From Sulfuritortus calidifontis (GTDB taxonomy: Bacteria; Pseudomonadota; Gammaproteobacteria; Burkholderiales; Thiobacillaceae): a stretch of 64,000 bases of DNA. The stretch covers positions 2,294,001 through 2,358,000 of the forward strand of contig NZ_AP018721.1 in assembly GCF_003967275.1 (NCBI RefSeq), given 5' to 3'. Under the pieces are notes generated by a model. That model was not told where the DNA came from and made no database searches. It saw only the letters and a program-made list of their open reading frames with translations. Shown piece after piece: positions 1 through 8,483 of this stretch (positions within the stretch are counted from its first letter, which is position 1; each line of letters opens with the position of its first letter). The translations under genes and the position numbers were made by a program.

Positions 1-206
1 CGGCCAAACCGCCGACCAGCTATGCCGAGGTCATGGCCTGCGACAAGGAGGCGTTCAACCGCTTCTTCCACCTGATGCTGGTCGAGGGCATCTATCTCGC
101 CCCGTCCGCCTTCGAGGCCGGCTTCGTCTCCGCCGCCCACGGCGACGCCGACATCGCCGCGACCATCGCGGCCGCGCAGAAGGCCTTCGCCAAACTGGCC
201 CCGTAA
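1..206 (+). CDS. hemL: Glutamate-1-semialdehyde 2,1-aminomutase, C-terminal end (5' truncated by window)
   Basis: Only the last 67 codons are present, read in the frame that begins at base 3 and ends at TAA 204-206. The tail contains [20 protein letters not shown] followed by a short DAD/T-helix, which matches the C-terminal end of HemL, the PLP-dependent enzyme that makes 5-aminolevulinate from glutamate-1-semialdehyde in the C5 pathway. The next enzyme of the pathway, hemB, lies 2.7 kb downstream on the same strand. The call rests on the tail only; the catalytic lysine is outside the window. Confidence 0.85.
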   Translation, partial: AKPPTSYAEVMACDKEAFNRFFHLMLVEGIYLAPSAFEAGFVSAAHGDADIAATIAAAQKAFAKLAP

Positions 207-217
207 AGCGAGCAGGC

Positions 218-1285
218 ATGGACGACGAACTCTCTCCGGAGGACCTGCTGCGCCTGAACGTCTTGATGGCGCAGGACCTGAAGGCCGTGCGCCTGGACGA
301 AGGCGGCCTGACCCTGCACGCCCTCACCCCCCAAGGCGAGGCCTCGATGCCGCTGCACCCGACCTGCCGGGAAGACCGTTATCTCCGCCTGGTGCGCGAG
401 TTCCTGTCCGGCCACGCCCTGGGCTCGCCCGGCGGCTACCCGGTGCATCTCACCCGCTGGACGCGGCACGGCCAGTTAGCGAGCCCCGACCTGGGCAAGC
501 TTCTGCTCACCGGCGAACCGGAGGCGGTAACCGCCGTGGTCTACGCCCCGGGCCTGACCGACGAGATCGCCGAATACGCCTGGTGGGCCATGCCCTCGAT
601 CGAGAACGCCCGGCTCATGCTGCGCCGGGAGGCGGTGGCCCGGGGCCGGATGGGCAAGGTGCTGGCCGATTTCCTGATCGAGCACCTGCCCTTCCTGCAG
701 GACGAGCACCTGGCGATCATCGACACCGTCGCCGTGCTGCTGGCCTCGGGCGCGGTCGACGAGGCCGGCCGCGAGGCCATCTGGAAGCGGGGCAGGCGGG
801 CCAACAGCCACTATGTCGCCTTCCTGGAGATGGCGCCGGACAATCTGCCCTCGCCGCGCCCGGCCCGGGCCGACCTCGAACGCTGGCAGGCCCCGTTGAC
901 CCAGCTGAAGGAGGCGGGCAACGCCTGCGCCGGCCTGCTGTTGCAGGTGCTGTCCGGTCAGGGCCAGACCTTCCTCGCCACCTTCGGCGAGATCTTCGAG
1001 CGGCCGGAAACCCAGGAGGTGGTCAGTCGCAGCCTGAACGCGATCGGTCGGCGCTTCGCCGCCGGGCCGGAGATCGAGCCGGCCGCGCAGGCGCTGGCCG
1101 CCGCCCTGCCGGAACTGGCCGACGATGCCGCCGCGGTGGCCGCCCTGGGGCGCGTCAGCGAAGCGCTGACCGCCCCGGTGTTCGCCCGCTCCACCGCCAT
1201 CGGCTCCCTGATGCGGCGCAAGATCGAGCCCCTGCTTACCCCCCTGCTGCGGCAGGTTCAGACCCTGCTCACGGCCAAGCCCTGA
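218..1285 (+). CDS. dsrS: DsrS-like protein (sulfur-oxidation-associated, function unknown)
   Basis: A 355-residue soluble protein with no signal peptide or membrane segment. It opens with MDDELSPEDLLRLNVLMAQ and has conserved-looking stretches FLSGHALGSPGGYPVHLTRW and VVYAPGLTDEIAEYAWWA, which I recognise from the family annotated as sulfur reduction protein DsrS. In Allochromatium that gene closes the dsr operon; its protein is cytoplasmic and of unknown biochemical role. Here no other dsr gene is in view: it follows hemL by 11 bases and ends before a strong terminator. The family assignment is from memory of the sequence pattern, so the function is an inference. Confidence 0.65.
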   Translation: MDDELSPEDLLRLNVLMAQDLKAVRLDEGGLTLHALTPQGEASMPLHPTCREDRYLRLVREFLSGHALGSPGGYPVHLTRWTRHGQLASPDLGKLLLTGEPEAVTAVVYAPGLTDEIAEYAWWAMPSIENARLMLRREAVARGRMGKVLADFLIEHLPFLQDEHLAIIDTVAVLLASGAVDEAGREAIWKRGRRANSHYVAFLEMAPDNLPSPRPARADLERWQAPLTQLKEAGNACAGLLLQVLSGQGQTFLATFGEIFERPETQEVVSRSLNAIGRRFAAGPEIEPAAQALAAALPELADDAAAVAALGRVSEALTAPVFARSTAIGSLMRRKIEPLLTPLLRQVQTLLTAKP

Positions 1286-1292
1286 AGCCATG

Positions 1293-1320
1293 AAAAAGGC
1301 CGCCCGCGGGCGGCCTTTTT
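1293..1320. terminator. Bidirectional rho-independent terminator
   Basis: A GC-rich hairpin (GGCCGCC paired with GGCGGCC) is flanked by five A on the left and five T on the right, so it can end transcription from dsrS on the plus strand and from the cytochrome c4 gene on the minus strand. It sits between the two convergent stop codons. Confidence 0.85.
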
Positions 1321-1339
1321 CGATTGGCGCCGAAAATGC

Positions 1340-1972
1340 TCAGCGCAGGCCGGAGATGTACTCGGCCACGGCACGCATTTCCTGGTCGGTCATCTTCTTG
1401 GCGATGGTCTGCATCATCTTGCCGCCGTCGTTGGCGCGATCGCCGGTGCGGAAGTTCTTCAGCTGGGCGACGACGTACTTGGCATGCTGGCCGGCCAGAC
1501 GGGGGAACTGGACCGGGATGCCGGCACCGGCCGGGCCGTGGCAGGAGGCGCAGGCAGGCACGCCGCTGCCGGCATTGCCGCCCTTGTAGAGCTTCTGGCC
1601 TTCGGCGACCAGGGCCGGGTCCTTGGCCGGCTTGGCCTTGGGCAGCTGAGCCGCGAAATAGGCGCCCAGGTTGACCATGTCCTCGGCGGACAGCTTGGCC
1701 ACGTTCGGGGCCATGGTGGCATTGCGGCGGGCACCGGACTTGAATTCGTTCAGCTGCTTGGTGATGTACTCGGGATGCTGGCCGGCCAGGTTGGGGTAGG
1801 TCGGCGAGGTGCTGTTGCCGTCGGTGCCGTGGCAGGCGCCGCAGATATCGTTGACGATCTTCTGGGCCTTGGCGGCGTCACCCTTGGCGACAGCGGGGGC
1901 GGCAGGCTCGGCAGCAACCGCGGCGGCGGCGACGAACAACAGACCGGTAAGCAGAACGGCTTGTTTTTTCAT
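1340..1972 (-). CDS. Diheme cytochrome c4, periplasmic
   Basis: A 210-residue protein with a Sec-type signal peptide (about residues 1-21, ending in AVAAEP) and two c-type heme sites, CGACHG near residue 43 and CASCHG near residue 140. The two halves look like tandem monoheme domains, the hallmark of cytochrome c4 of about 190-210 residues, which passes electrons to terminal oxidases. It is a single-gene unit: the start faces engB divergently and the stop runs into a bidirectional terminator. Confidence 0.92.
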   Translation of the reverse strand: MKKQAVLLTGLLFVAAAAVAAEPAAPAVAKGDAAKAQKIVNDICGACHGTDGNSTSPTYPNLAGQHPEYITKQLNEFKSGARRNATMAPNVAKLSAEDMVNLGAYFAAQLPKAKPAKDPALVAEGQKLYKGGNAGSGVPACASCHGPAGAGIPVQFPRLAGQHAKYVVAQLKNFRTGDRANDGGKMMQTIAKKMTDQEMRAVAEYISGLR

Positions 1973-2070
1973 TTTTTGACAGGCTCCTGGACCTTAGACA
2001 CGCAATTGGTAAAACCGCCGCATTTTAGCGGCCTTTTTGCTAACATGCCAGTTTTGCGGCCGGCCCCAAC

Positions 2071-2727
2071 GTGTTAAACGCCAGCTTCCAGATCACCGTC
2101 GCCGAACTCGCCCAGCTTCCGCCGGACAGCCTCGCCGAGGTTGCCTTCGCCGGCCGTTCCAATGCCGGCAAATCCAGCGCGATCAACGCCATCACCAACC
2201 AGAAACGTCTGGCCTTCGTCAGCAAGACGCCGGGGCGCACCCAGCACCTGAACTTCTTCCGGGCCGGCCAGGGCCGCTATCTGGTCGACCTGCCCGGCTA
2301 CGGCTATGCCAAGACCCCCATGGTCGAGCAGAAACGCTGGCAGGCCCTGGTCGGCAGCTACCTGGCCGGCCGACCGCAGCTGGCCGGCCTGGTCCTGATC
2401 ATGGATATCCGCCACCCCTTCACCGACCTCGATCTCATGCTGCTCGACTGGTTCCAGGCCAGCGGCAAGCCGGTCCACATTTTGCTGTCCAAGGCCGACA
2501 AGCTCTCACGCAACCAGAGCCTGCCCGTGCTGCGCGCCGCCCAGGCCACCCTGGCCGAACGGGGCAATCCGGGCTCGGTCCAGCTCTTCTCCAGCCCAAA
2601 GCACATGGGCCTGGACGAAGCGGAGGCGGTAATCAGGAACTGGCTGCAGATGCCGCCGGCCAAGGGCGGCGACAAGGCAAAAAAATGCCCGACCCAAGGG
2701 GAGAAGGTCGGGCACCAAGTGCCTTAG
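2071..2727 (+). CDS. engB: Ribosome biogenesis GTP-binding protein EngB (YihA/YsxC)
   Basis: 218 residues starting at GTG 2071. Visible GTPase motifs are G1 GRSNAGKSS (about residue 29), G3 DLPGYGYAK and G4 LSKADK, in the order and spacing of the EngB family, which assists large-subunit ribosome assembly. The core ends near WLQMPPA; the last 25 residues or so (KKCPTQGEKVGHQVP) are a low-complexity extension whose codons coincide with a hairpin that looks like the terminator of a minus-strand RNA. The tail sequence may therefore be dictated by the RNA structure rather than by the protein. Confidence 0.93.
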   Translation: MLNASFQITVAELAQLPPDSLAEVAFAGRSNAGKSSAINAITNQKRLAFVSKTPGRTQHLNFFRAGQGRYLVDLPGYGYAKTPMVEQKRWQALVGSYLAGRPQLAGLVLIMDIRHPFTDLDLMLLDWFQASGKPVHILLSKADKLSRNQSLPVLRAAQATLAERGNPGSVQLFSSPKHMGLDEAEAVIRNWLQMPPAKGGDKAKKCPTQGEKVGHQVP

Positions 2728-2783
2728 CTTTGCGCCAAGGCACCCGCTCAGGGAGGAGATAGCGGAACGAGTTACCTCGTCTT
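2679..2783 (-). ncRNA. Probable small regulatory RNA convergent with engB (Spot 42/ErsA position)
   Basis: Read on the minus strand, the segment contains a stem-loop (GTGCCTT at 2725-2719 pairing with AAGGCAC in 2743-2737), then a 9-bp perfect stem (2714-2706 with 2694-2686) followed by seven T at 2685-2679, a textbook rho-independent end. No minus-strand protein gene lies upstream that would need it. A single-stranded TCTCCTCCCT at 2759-2750 and a C-rich terminator loop (TTCTCCCC) could pair with Shine-Dalgarno sequences. A possible -10 (TATTCT) is at 2795-2790. In enterobacteria spf (Spot 42), and in Pseudomonas ErsA, lie next to engB; from memory spf is convergent with engB as here. The 5' end is a guess. 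Confidence 0.6.
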
Positions 2784-2801
2784 CAACATAGAATAGTCAA
2801 G

Positions 2802-2830
2802 TTGACAGAAAGTTCCCCGACCGGTTACAC
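2802..2830 (+). promoter_or_regulatory. Candidate hemB promoter
   Basis: TTGACA at 2802-2807, a 17-base spacer and a weak -10 (TTACAC, 2825-2830) would start transcription about 30 bases before hemB. It overlaps the upstream region of the minus-strand small RNA and the palindrome GTCAAGTTGAC (2796-2806), so the two divergent transcripts could share control. Confidence 0.35.
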
Positions 2831-2854
2831 AAGCCTTTCGACCCTCATTCCTAG

Positions 2855-3871
<1,017 letters not shown>

Positions 3872-3888
3872 GCTTATTTCAGCGGCGC

Positions 3889-4623
3889 TTAGCCGGCCCG
3901 CGCCTTGCGTTCCCGCTCGACCTTGAGGATGTAGCGCTGGATCGCCGTCTCCGCCGGCGGCGGCAGTTTGACGAACTGGCAACCGGCACGCAGGGTGATC
4001 AGGCCGTTCTTCATGGTTTCCTTGTAGGTGCTGCACACCTTCAGGCTCATGATCAGCTCGGGCACGCCGGGCAGCGCCAAGCGGCAGCCTTCGTAGGTCA
4101 CGCCGGCCTCTAGCTGCACCCCGCCGGGTGGGTACAAGACCCCGATGCCGCCGACGCTGATATCCGTGACCACCACCTTCAGGGTACCGCCGGGCAGGTT
4201 GAACCAGCACTTGACCGGATCGGTCAGCGACGTCGCCAGGCGGTAATACTCGCGCCGCTGCAGGCGCAGCAGGGCGGCCGGCACTTTGGCTTTGAGCACG
4301 ATCTCGCCGTTGTACTTGGCCCGCTCGAAGCCCTCGGTGGTGAACTGGACCCGGACCTGATTGAGGGTCGCGGTCACGGTCGACTTGGCGCTGGCCAGCA
4401 GGGCCGCGTTCAGCCGATCGTCCGAGCCGGAATCGAAATAGATGAAACCGGTGCCGGGGTTGATGCCGACCAGAGTGGTCAGCAGGAAATCCTTGCCGTT
4501 TTCTGCGTGGATGGTGACGATGGTCTGGTCGGTCAGCATCTTGCGCAAAATGCGCTCGATCTCCACAGCATCGTGGACCGTGTAGCGACTCAGGTCCTCG
4601 TCCGTACCGTAATCAAGATCCAT
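3889..4623 (-). CDS. YcgR-type PilZ domain protein (c-di-GMP receptor), copy A
   Basis: 244 residues with the two-domain layout of flagellar brake proteins: an N-terminal beta-barrel YcgR domain (about 1-115) and a C-terminal PilZ domain. The c-di-GMP-binding signature is complete: RLQRREYYR (RxxxR type) near residue 120 and DISVGGIG (DxSxxG) near residue 155. Such proteins bind c-di-GMP and slow or redirect motility machinery. It follows a close paralogue in the same orientation with about 50 bases between them, and its last bases face hemB. Confidence 0.85.
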   Translation of the reverse strand: MDLDYGTDEDLSRYTVHDAVEIERILRKMLTDQTIVTIHAENGKDFLLTTLVGINPGTGFIYFDSGSDDRLNAALLASAKSTVTATLNQVRVQFTTEGFERAKYNGEIVLKAKVPAALLRLQRREYYRLATSLTDPVKCWFNLPGGTLKVVVTDISVGGIGVLYPPGGVQLEAGVTYEGCRLALPGVPELIMSLKVCSTYKETMKNGLITLRAGCQFVKLPPPAETAIQRYILKVERERKARAG

Positions 4624-4674
4624 GCTTGTCCCGCCGACTCCTTATTTGCCAGGTCCGCTTGGCGCGGCCGGGCG

Positions 4675-5424
4675 CTATTTGGCTTGAGCGTGCCGGTCAC
4701 GCTCGATCTTGAAGATATATCGCTGCAACTCCCGCTCGACGATCGAAGGCAGGTCGATGAACTCGCAGCCGATCCGCCAGGCATGCTCGCCATTGCGCAG
4801 AGTCAGGTCGATCTGGTTGCGCACCTTCAGGCTGACCACGAACTCGCCGACCTCCGGGATGAACAGGCGGCAGCCGTGAATGACCTGGCCCAGGGCGACG
4901 TCCGCCTCGCCCGGCTTGTAGGTCAGGCCGATGCCACCGATACTGATGTCGGCTACCACGCCTTCCACCACCTGCTTCTGGTTGGCCAGGGTGAAGCGGC
5001 ATTTGGACGGATTGGCCCGCGGCACTTCGACCCGGTAATACTCCCGGCGCTGAAAACGCAGGAAGCGGGTGGGGAACGGCAAGCGATAGGCTGCACGGCC
5101 CTCGTGTTCCAGCCGCTTGCCGAGTCCGGCGATGAACTGGATCTGCACATTCTCGTAACGCGCCGAAAAAGCGGCACCGTCTTTCACCAGCAGATCGTCA
5201 TCCATGTGGCCGTCGAGCGGGCTTTCAAGGAAGAACTGGCGCGACTGACCGTCGACGCCGAGCACCGTGGTAATGAAGGCATTCTTGCTCTTGTTGCCGG
5301 AGCCGGAAACCAGGATTTTCTGTTCCATCATGCCGCGCAGGATCCGCTCGATCTCCAGCGGGCTGTCAACCAGATAGCGGCTGACGTCCCCCTCGGTCTG
5401 CGATTGGTAGTTGTGGATATCCAT
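4675..5424 (-). CDS. YcgR-type PilZ domain protein (c-di-GMP receptor), copy B
   Basis: 249 residues and clearly paralogous to the downstream neighbour: the same opening (DYGT/YQSQ-like acidic start, VDSPLEIERILRGMM), the same junction RFQRREYYRVEVPR and the same PilZ core DISIGGIGL. The closing helix, RELQRYIFKIERDR, is shared too. Both c-di-GMP motifs are intact. The pair probably arose by tandem duplication and is likely one transcription unit. Divergence outside the motifs suggests different partners, which is an inference. Confidence 0.85.
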   Translation of the reverse strand: MDIHNYQSQTEGDVSRYLVDSPLEIERILRGMMEQKILVSGSGNKSKNAFITTVLGVDGQSRQFFLESPLDGHMDDDLLVKDGAAFSARYENVQIQFIAGLGKRLEHEGRAAYRLPFPTRFLRFQRREYYRVEVPRANPSKCRFTLANQKQVVEGVVADISIGGIGLTYKPGEADVALGQVIHGCRLFIPEVGEFVVSLKVRNQIDLTLRNGEHAWRIGCEFIDLPSIVERELQRYIFKIERDRHAQAK

Positions 5425-5488
5425 GCTGGCAGTAACTTGAACTTTGCTCGCGATTGTTCAAAGCATAATGCAGAACCACCGATTTGGT

Positions 5489-6073
5489 TCAGCTTTGCCC
5501 CTGTAAAAACTGGGTCAATTGCTCGGCGTTCATGCGTTTGACACCATCCGCCCGCCCCCGGCTATGGGCATGCAGGCTGCTCAGCGGCAAGACCGTGACC
5601 AGGACATCGGCCGGGTCCGAATAGATCAGATAGCCATGCCGGCCGTTGCGGTCGGCCACCTTGAACGACACCCCCTGGTTGACCAGGAACTGCTCGAATT
5701 CCTTGCTGGCATCGGCATACAGCTCGATCTCGATATTGGCATGATCAGAGGCCGTGCCGGCCAAGACCGCCCCGGTCAGCAGCGGGCTGAACTGGCCGAA
5801 GGCCTCGAGCACCGCCAGTGCCTGCTCGCGCTGGGCGCGCAAGGTTTGCGCATGCTCGTCCGGACGGTAGATCGCATGGTAGTCGCGCAGCGCCTCGTCG
5901 ATCTCCTCGTTGCCCGGCAGCACGTGGCTGTCGGTCACCCCCAGTTGCCGGGCGGCCTTGCGCTTGGCCAGGCCATAGTCGCGGATGCCGTGCTCGGCCA
6001 TCAGCTGGGCCGCCACCTGGGCAATGCGCAGGCGCAGGTGACTGTTGCGGGCGGGGGCGGATTTGGCCGGCAT
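5489..6073 (-). CDS. Conserved hypothetical protein, nucleotidyltransferase-like
   Basis: 194 residues. The N-terminal third is a basic helical region (LRIAQVAAQLMAEHGIRDY) followed by a DNA-binding-like KRKAARQLG segment. The middle contains LTGAVLAGTASDHANIEIEL, which resembles the GS-x(n)-DID strand-turn of the nucleotidyltransferase fold but lacks the paired catalytic aspartates. Proteins like this are common beside PBP1a genes in betaproteobacteria and are sometimes mislabelled as MurC; MurC is a different gene in this window. It lies 3 bases downstream of mrcA and is probably cotranscribed. Function unknown. Confidence 0.6.
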   Translation of the reverse strand: MPAKSAPARNSHLRLRIAQVAAQLMAEHGIRDYGLAKRKAARQLGVTDSHVLPGNEEIDEALRDYHAIYRPDEHAQTLRAQREQALAVLEAFGQFSPLLTGAVLAGTASDHANIEIELYADASKEFEQFLVNQGVSFKVADRNGRHGYLIYSDPADVLVTVLPLSSLHAHSRGRADGVKRMNAEQLTQFLQGQS

Positions 6074-6076
6074 CGC

Positions 6077-8359
6077 TCAGTTTCCGAAAGTGCCGCCCCA
6101 GGCGGAACCGGGCGCGAACTCCTGTAAGAAATACTCGACCGTGCCGGCATCGTCGCGCACCCCGGTCTTGGGATCGACCTTCAGCGGCACCACGCCCTCG
6201 GGCATGGCGTAGCCGGTATCGGGCTGGCCGTGCAAGGCCTCTTCCATATAGTGCATCCACATCGGCAACGCCGAGGTGCCGCCGGTTTCGCCCGGCCCCA
6301 GCGGCCGCGGTTGATCGTAGCCGATCCAGGCCACGGCGACGCGGTGCGGGTTGAAGCCGGCGAACCAGGCATCGCGATGGTCGTTGGTGGTGCCGGTCTT
6401 GCCGGCCAGATCGGAGCGGCCGAGCCGCAGCGCCGCCGTCGCCGTACCCCGGCGCACCACATCCTGCATCATCGTGGTCATGATGAAGGCGTTGCGTGGA
6501 TCGATCACCGCCGGCGTCTCGCTCGCCTTCACCCCCTGGTAGTTCTCCAGCACCCGGCCGTCCTTGTCGGTCACCTTGCGCAGAAAATACGGCCGAACCT
6601 GATGGCCGCCGTTGGCGAACACCGCATAGGCGGAAACCAACTGCAAGGGCGTCACCTCGCTCGCGCCCAGGGCCATGGTCAGGTAAGGCGGCAGGCGGTC
6701 GAGATCGAAGCCGAACTTGCCGGCGTGTTCCCGGGCAAACTCGACGCCGGCCGCCTGCAGCACCCGGATCGACACCAGGTTCTTCGACTTGTACAAGGCG
6801 GTGCGCAGGGTGACCGGGCCGTCCATGGTGCCGTCATAGTTCTTCGGCTCCCACTGCTCGCCGCCGGTGAGCGCCGGATCGACCGTGATCGGCGCGTCGT
6901 CGAATACGGTAGCCGGGGTGATGCCCTTTTCCAGCGCCGCCGAGTAGATGAAAGGCTTGAAGCTTGAGCCCGGCTGACGCCAAGCCTGGACGATATGGTT
7001 GAACTGGTTGCGAGCGAAATCGAAACCACCGACCAGCGCCCTGATCGCGCCGTCATCGGGCGACAGGGCAACCAGCGCCGCCTCGGCATGAGGCAGGTAA
7101 GTCAGCTGCCACGGCTGCTTGGCTGCCAGCTTGACGACACGGATGACCGACCCCGGCACCGGACGCTTCTTGGCGGTCTGGGCGAACTTGACCTCATCCG
7201 GCCCCAACTCGATGTCTTCCCCGCTGCGCAGGCGAGCCTGGATCTTGTCCTTGCCAACGGCCAACACCACCGCGGGCAATAGGCCATTCGCCTCCGGCCG
7301 GTCGGACAGGTCGTCGAAGATGGCCTTGTCCCGCTCCTCGGCCTCCTTGGGCAACTTCAGTTGATCTTCGGGACCGGCGTAGCCGCGCCGGCGGTTGTAT
7401 TCGACCAGCCCCAGCCGGACCGCCTCGACCGCAGCCCGCTGCTCCTTGGCCCGCAAAGTAGTGTAGACCTTCATGCCGCTGATGTAGATCTGGTCACCGT
7501 AGCGTTTGTACATGTACTGACGCACCATCTCGGCCAGATGGTCGGATACCGCCTCGAAGCTCTGCGGCGAATAGCGCACCCCGAGCTTCTGCTCCTTGGC
7601 GGCGAGCAGCTCCGCTTCGCTGATGAAACCCAGGGTCTCCATCCGGCCCAGGACATACAACTGCCGGGCCCGCGCCCGCGCCGGGTTGACCACGGGGTTG
7701 TAGGCCGAAGGCGCCTTGGGCAGACCGGCCAGCATGGCCGCCTCGGCCAGGCTGATCTTGGCGATGGGCTTGCCGAAATAGATCTGTGAGGCGGCGGCAA
7801 AGCCGTAGGCTCGCTGGCCCAGGTAGATGTGGTTCAAATAGAGCTCGAGAATCTCGTCCTTGGACAATTGGTGTTCGATCTTGATCGCCAGCAGGGCCTC
7901 GTTGATCTTGCGCCGGAAGGTGCGCTCCGAGCTGAGAAAGAAATTGCGTGCCACCTGCATGGTGATGGTGGAGGCCCCCTCACGCACCCCGCCCGAAATC
8001 AGGTTGGCGACAGCAGCACGCAGGATACCCAGGGTGTCGATGCCGCCATGGCTGTAGAACCGCTCGTCTTCGGCGGCAAGCACGGCCTGGCGTAGATGCT
8101 CCGGCACATCCGCTACGCGCACCATGGCCCGACGCTCCTCGCCGAATTCGCCGATCAGGCTGCCGTCCTCGGTATAGATGCGCAGCGGCATCTTGGGCCG
8201 ATAGTCGGTCAGCGCCTCCAGGCTCGGCAAAGTGGGATAGATCAGGGCCACGGCCAGAATGACCAGCGCCGCAAGGCCGGCCGCCGCACCCGTCAAGACC
8301 GCCAACGCCAGTTTCCAGGAAGGTTTAATCATCTGTTGCATCCGTGCACCGCGGGCCAT
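6077..8359 (-). CDS. mrcA: Penicillin-binding protein 1A (bifunctional transglycosylase/transpeptidase)
   Basis: 760 residues. One N-terminal membrane anchor (about residues 14-38) is followed by a GT51 transglycosylase domain with EDERFYSHGGID, GASTITMQVARN and ELYLNHIYLGQ, an OB-like insert, and a transpeptidase domain with the serine motif GSSFKPF, KSKN and KTGTTND. It polymerises and crosslinks peptidoglycan outside the inner membrane. Starts at residue 7 or 10 (MQQMIKPSW) are equally possible because the first six residues are not conserved-looking. It is divergent from pilMNOPQ, the arrangement known in many beta- and gammaproteobacteria. Confidence 0.95.
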   Translation of the reverse strand: MARGARMQQMIKPSWKLALAVLTGAAAGLAALVILAVALIYPTLPSLEALTDYRPKMPLRIYTEDGSLIGEFGEERRAMVRVADVPEHLRQAVLAAEDERFYSHGGIDTLGILRAAVANLISGGVREGASTITMQVARNFFLSSERTFRRKINEALLAIKIEHQLSKDEILELYLNHIYLGQRAYGFAAASQIYFGKPIAKISLAEAAMLAGLPKAPSAYNPVVNPARARARQLYVLGRMETLGFISEAELLAAKEQKLGVRYSPQSFEAVSDHLAEMVRQYMYKRYGDQIYISGMKVYTTLRAKEQRAAVEAVRLGLVEYNRRRGYAGPEDQLKLPKEAEERDKAIFDDLSDRPEANGLLPAVVLAVGKDKIQARLRSGEDIELGPDEVKFAQTAKKRPVPGSVIRVVKLAAKQPWQLTYLPHAEAALVALSPDDGAIRALVGGFDFARNQFNHIVQAWRQPGSSFKPFIYSAALEKGITPATVFDDAPITVDPALTGGEQWEPKNYDGTMDGPVTLRTALYKSKNLVSIRVLQAAGVEFAREHAGKFGFDLDRLPPYLTMALGASEVTPLQLVSAYAVFANGGHQVRPYFLRKVTDKDGRVLENYQGVKASETPAVIDPRNAFIMTTMMQDVVRRGTATAALRLGRSDLAGKTGTTNDHRDAWFAGFNPHRVAVAWIGYDQPRPLGPGETGGTSALPMWMHYMEEALHGQPDTGYAMPEGVVPLKVDPKTGVRDDAGTVEYFLQEFAPGSAWGGTFGN

Positions 8360-8483
8360 TCAGTTGCCTAGGCTAGCGGTGCGGGGCTAGAAAAATCGTC
8401 GTATCGAGTATATGTTGTTGCCAGTAGTTAAGGTGGATTATTAAGAATCCGTGTCACTGGATTGAAAAGCGAAAGGACCGTCC
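8360..8483. promoter_or_regulatory. Divergent mrcA/pilM control region with a 16-bp palindrome
   Basis: The 124 bases between the two divergent genes hold an AT-rich centre. GGATT(N6)AATCC at 8435-8450 is a palindrome lying 34 bases before pilM and preceded by TTAAGGT. Almost the same 23-base string recurs at 32,970-32,992. No convincing -35/-10 pair was identified. GAAAGGA at 8471-8477 is a good ribosome-binding site for the TTG start of pilM. Confidence 0.45.

Noticed and set aside
2686-2714. Terminator of engB on the plus strand
   Set aside because: The hairpin is followed on the plus strand by ACCAAG, not T; the T run is on the minus strand.
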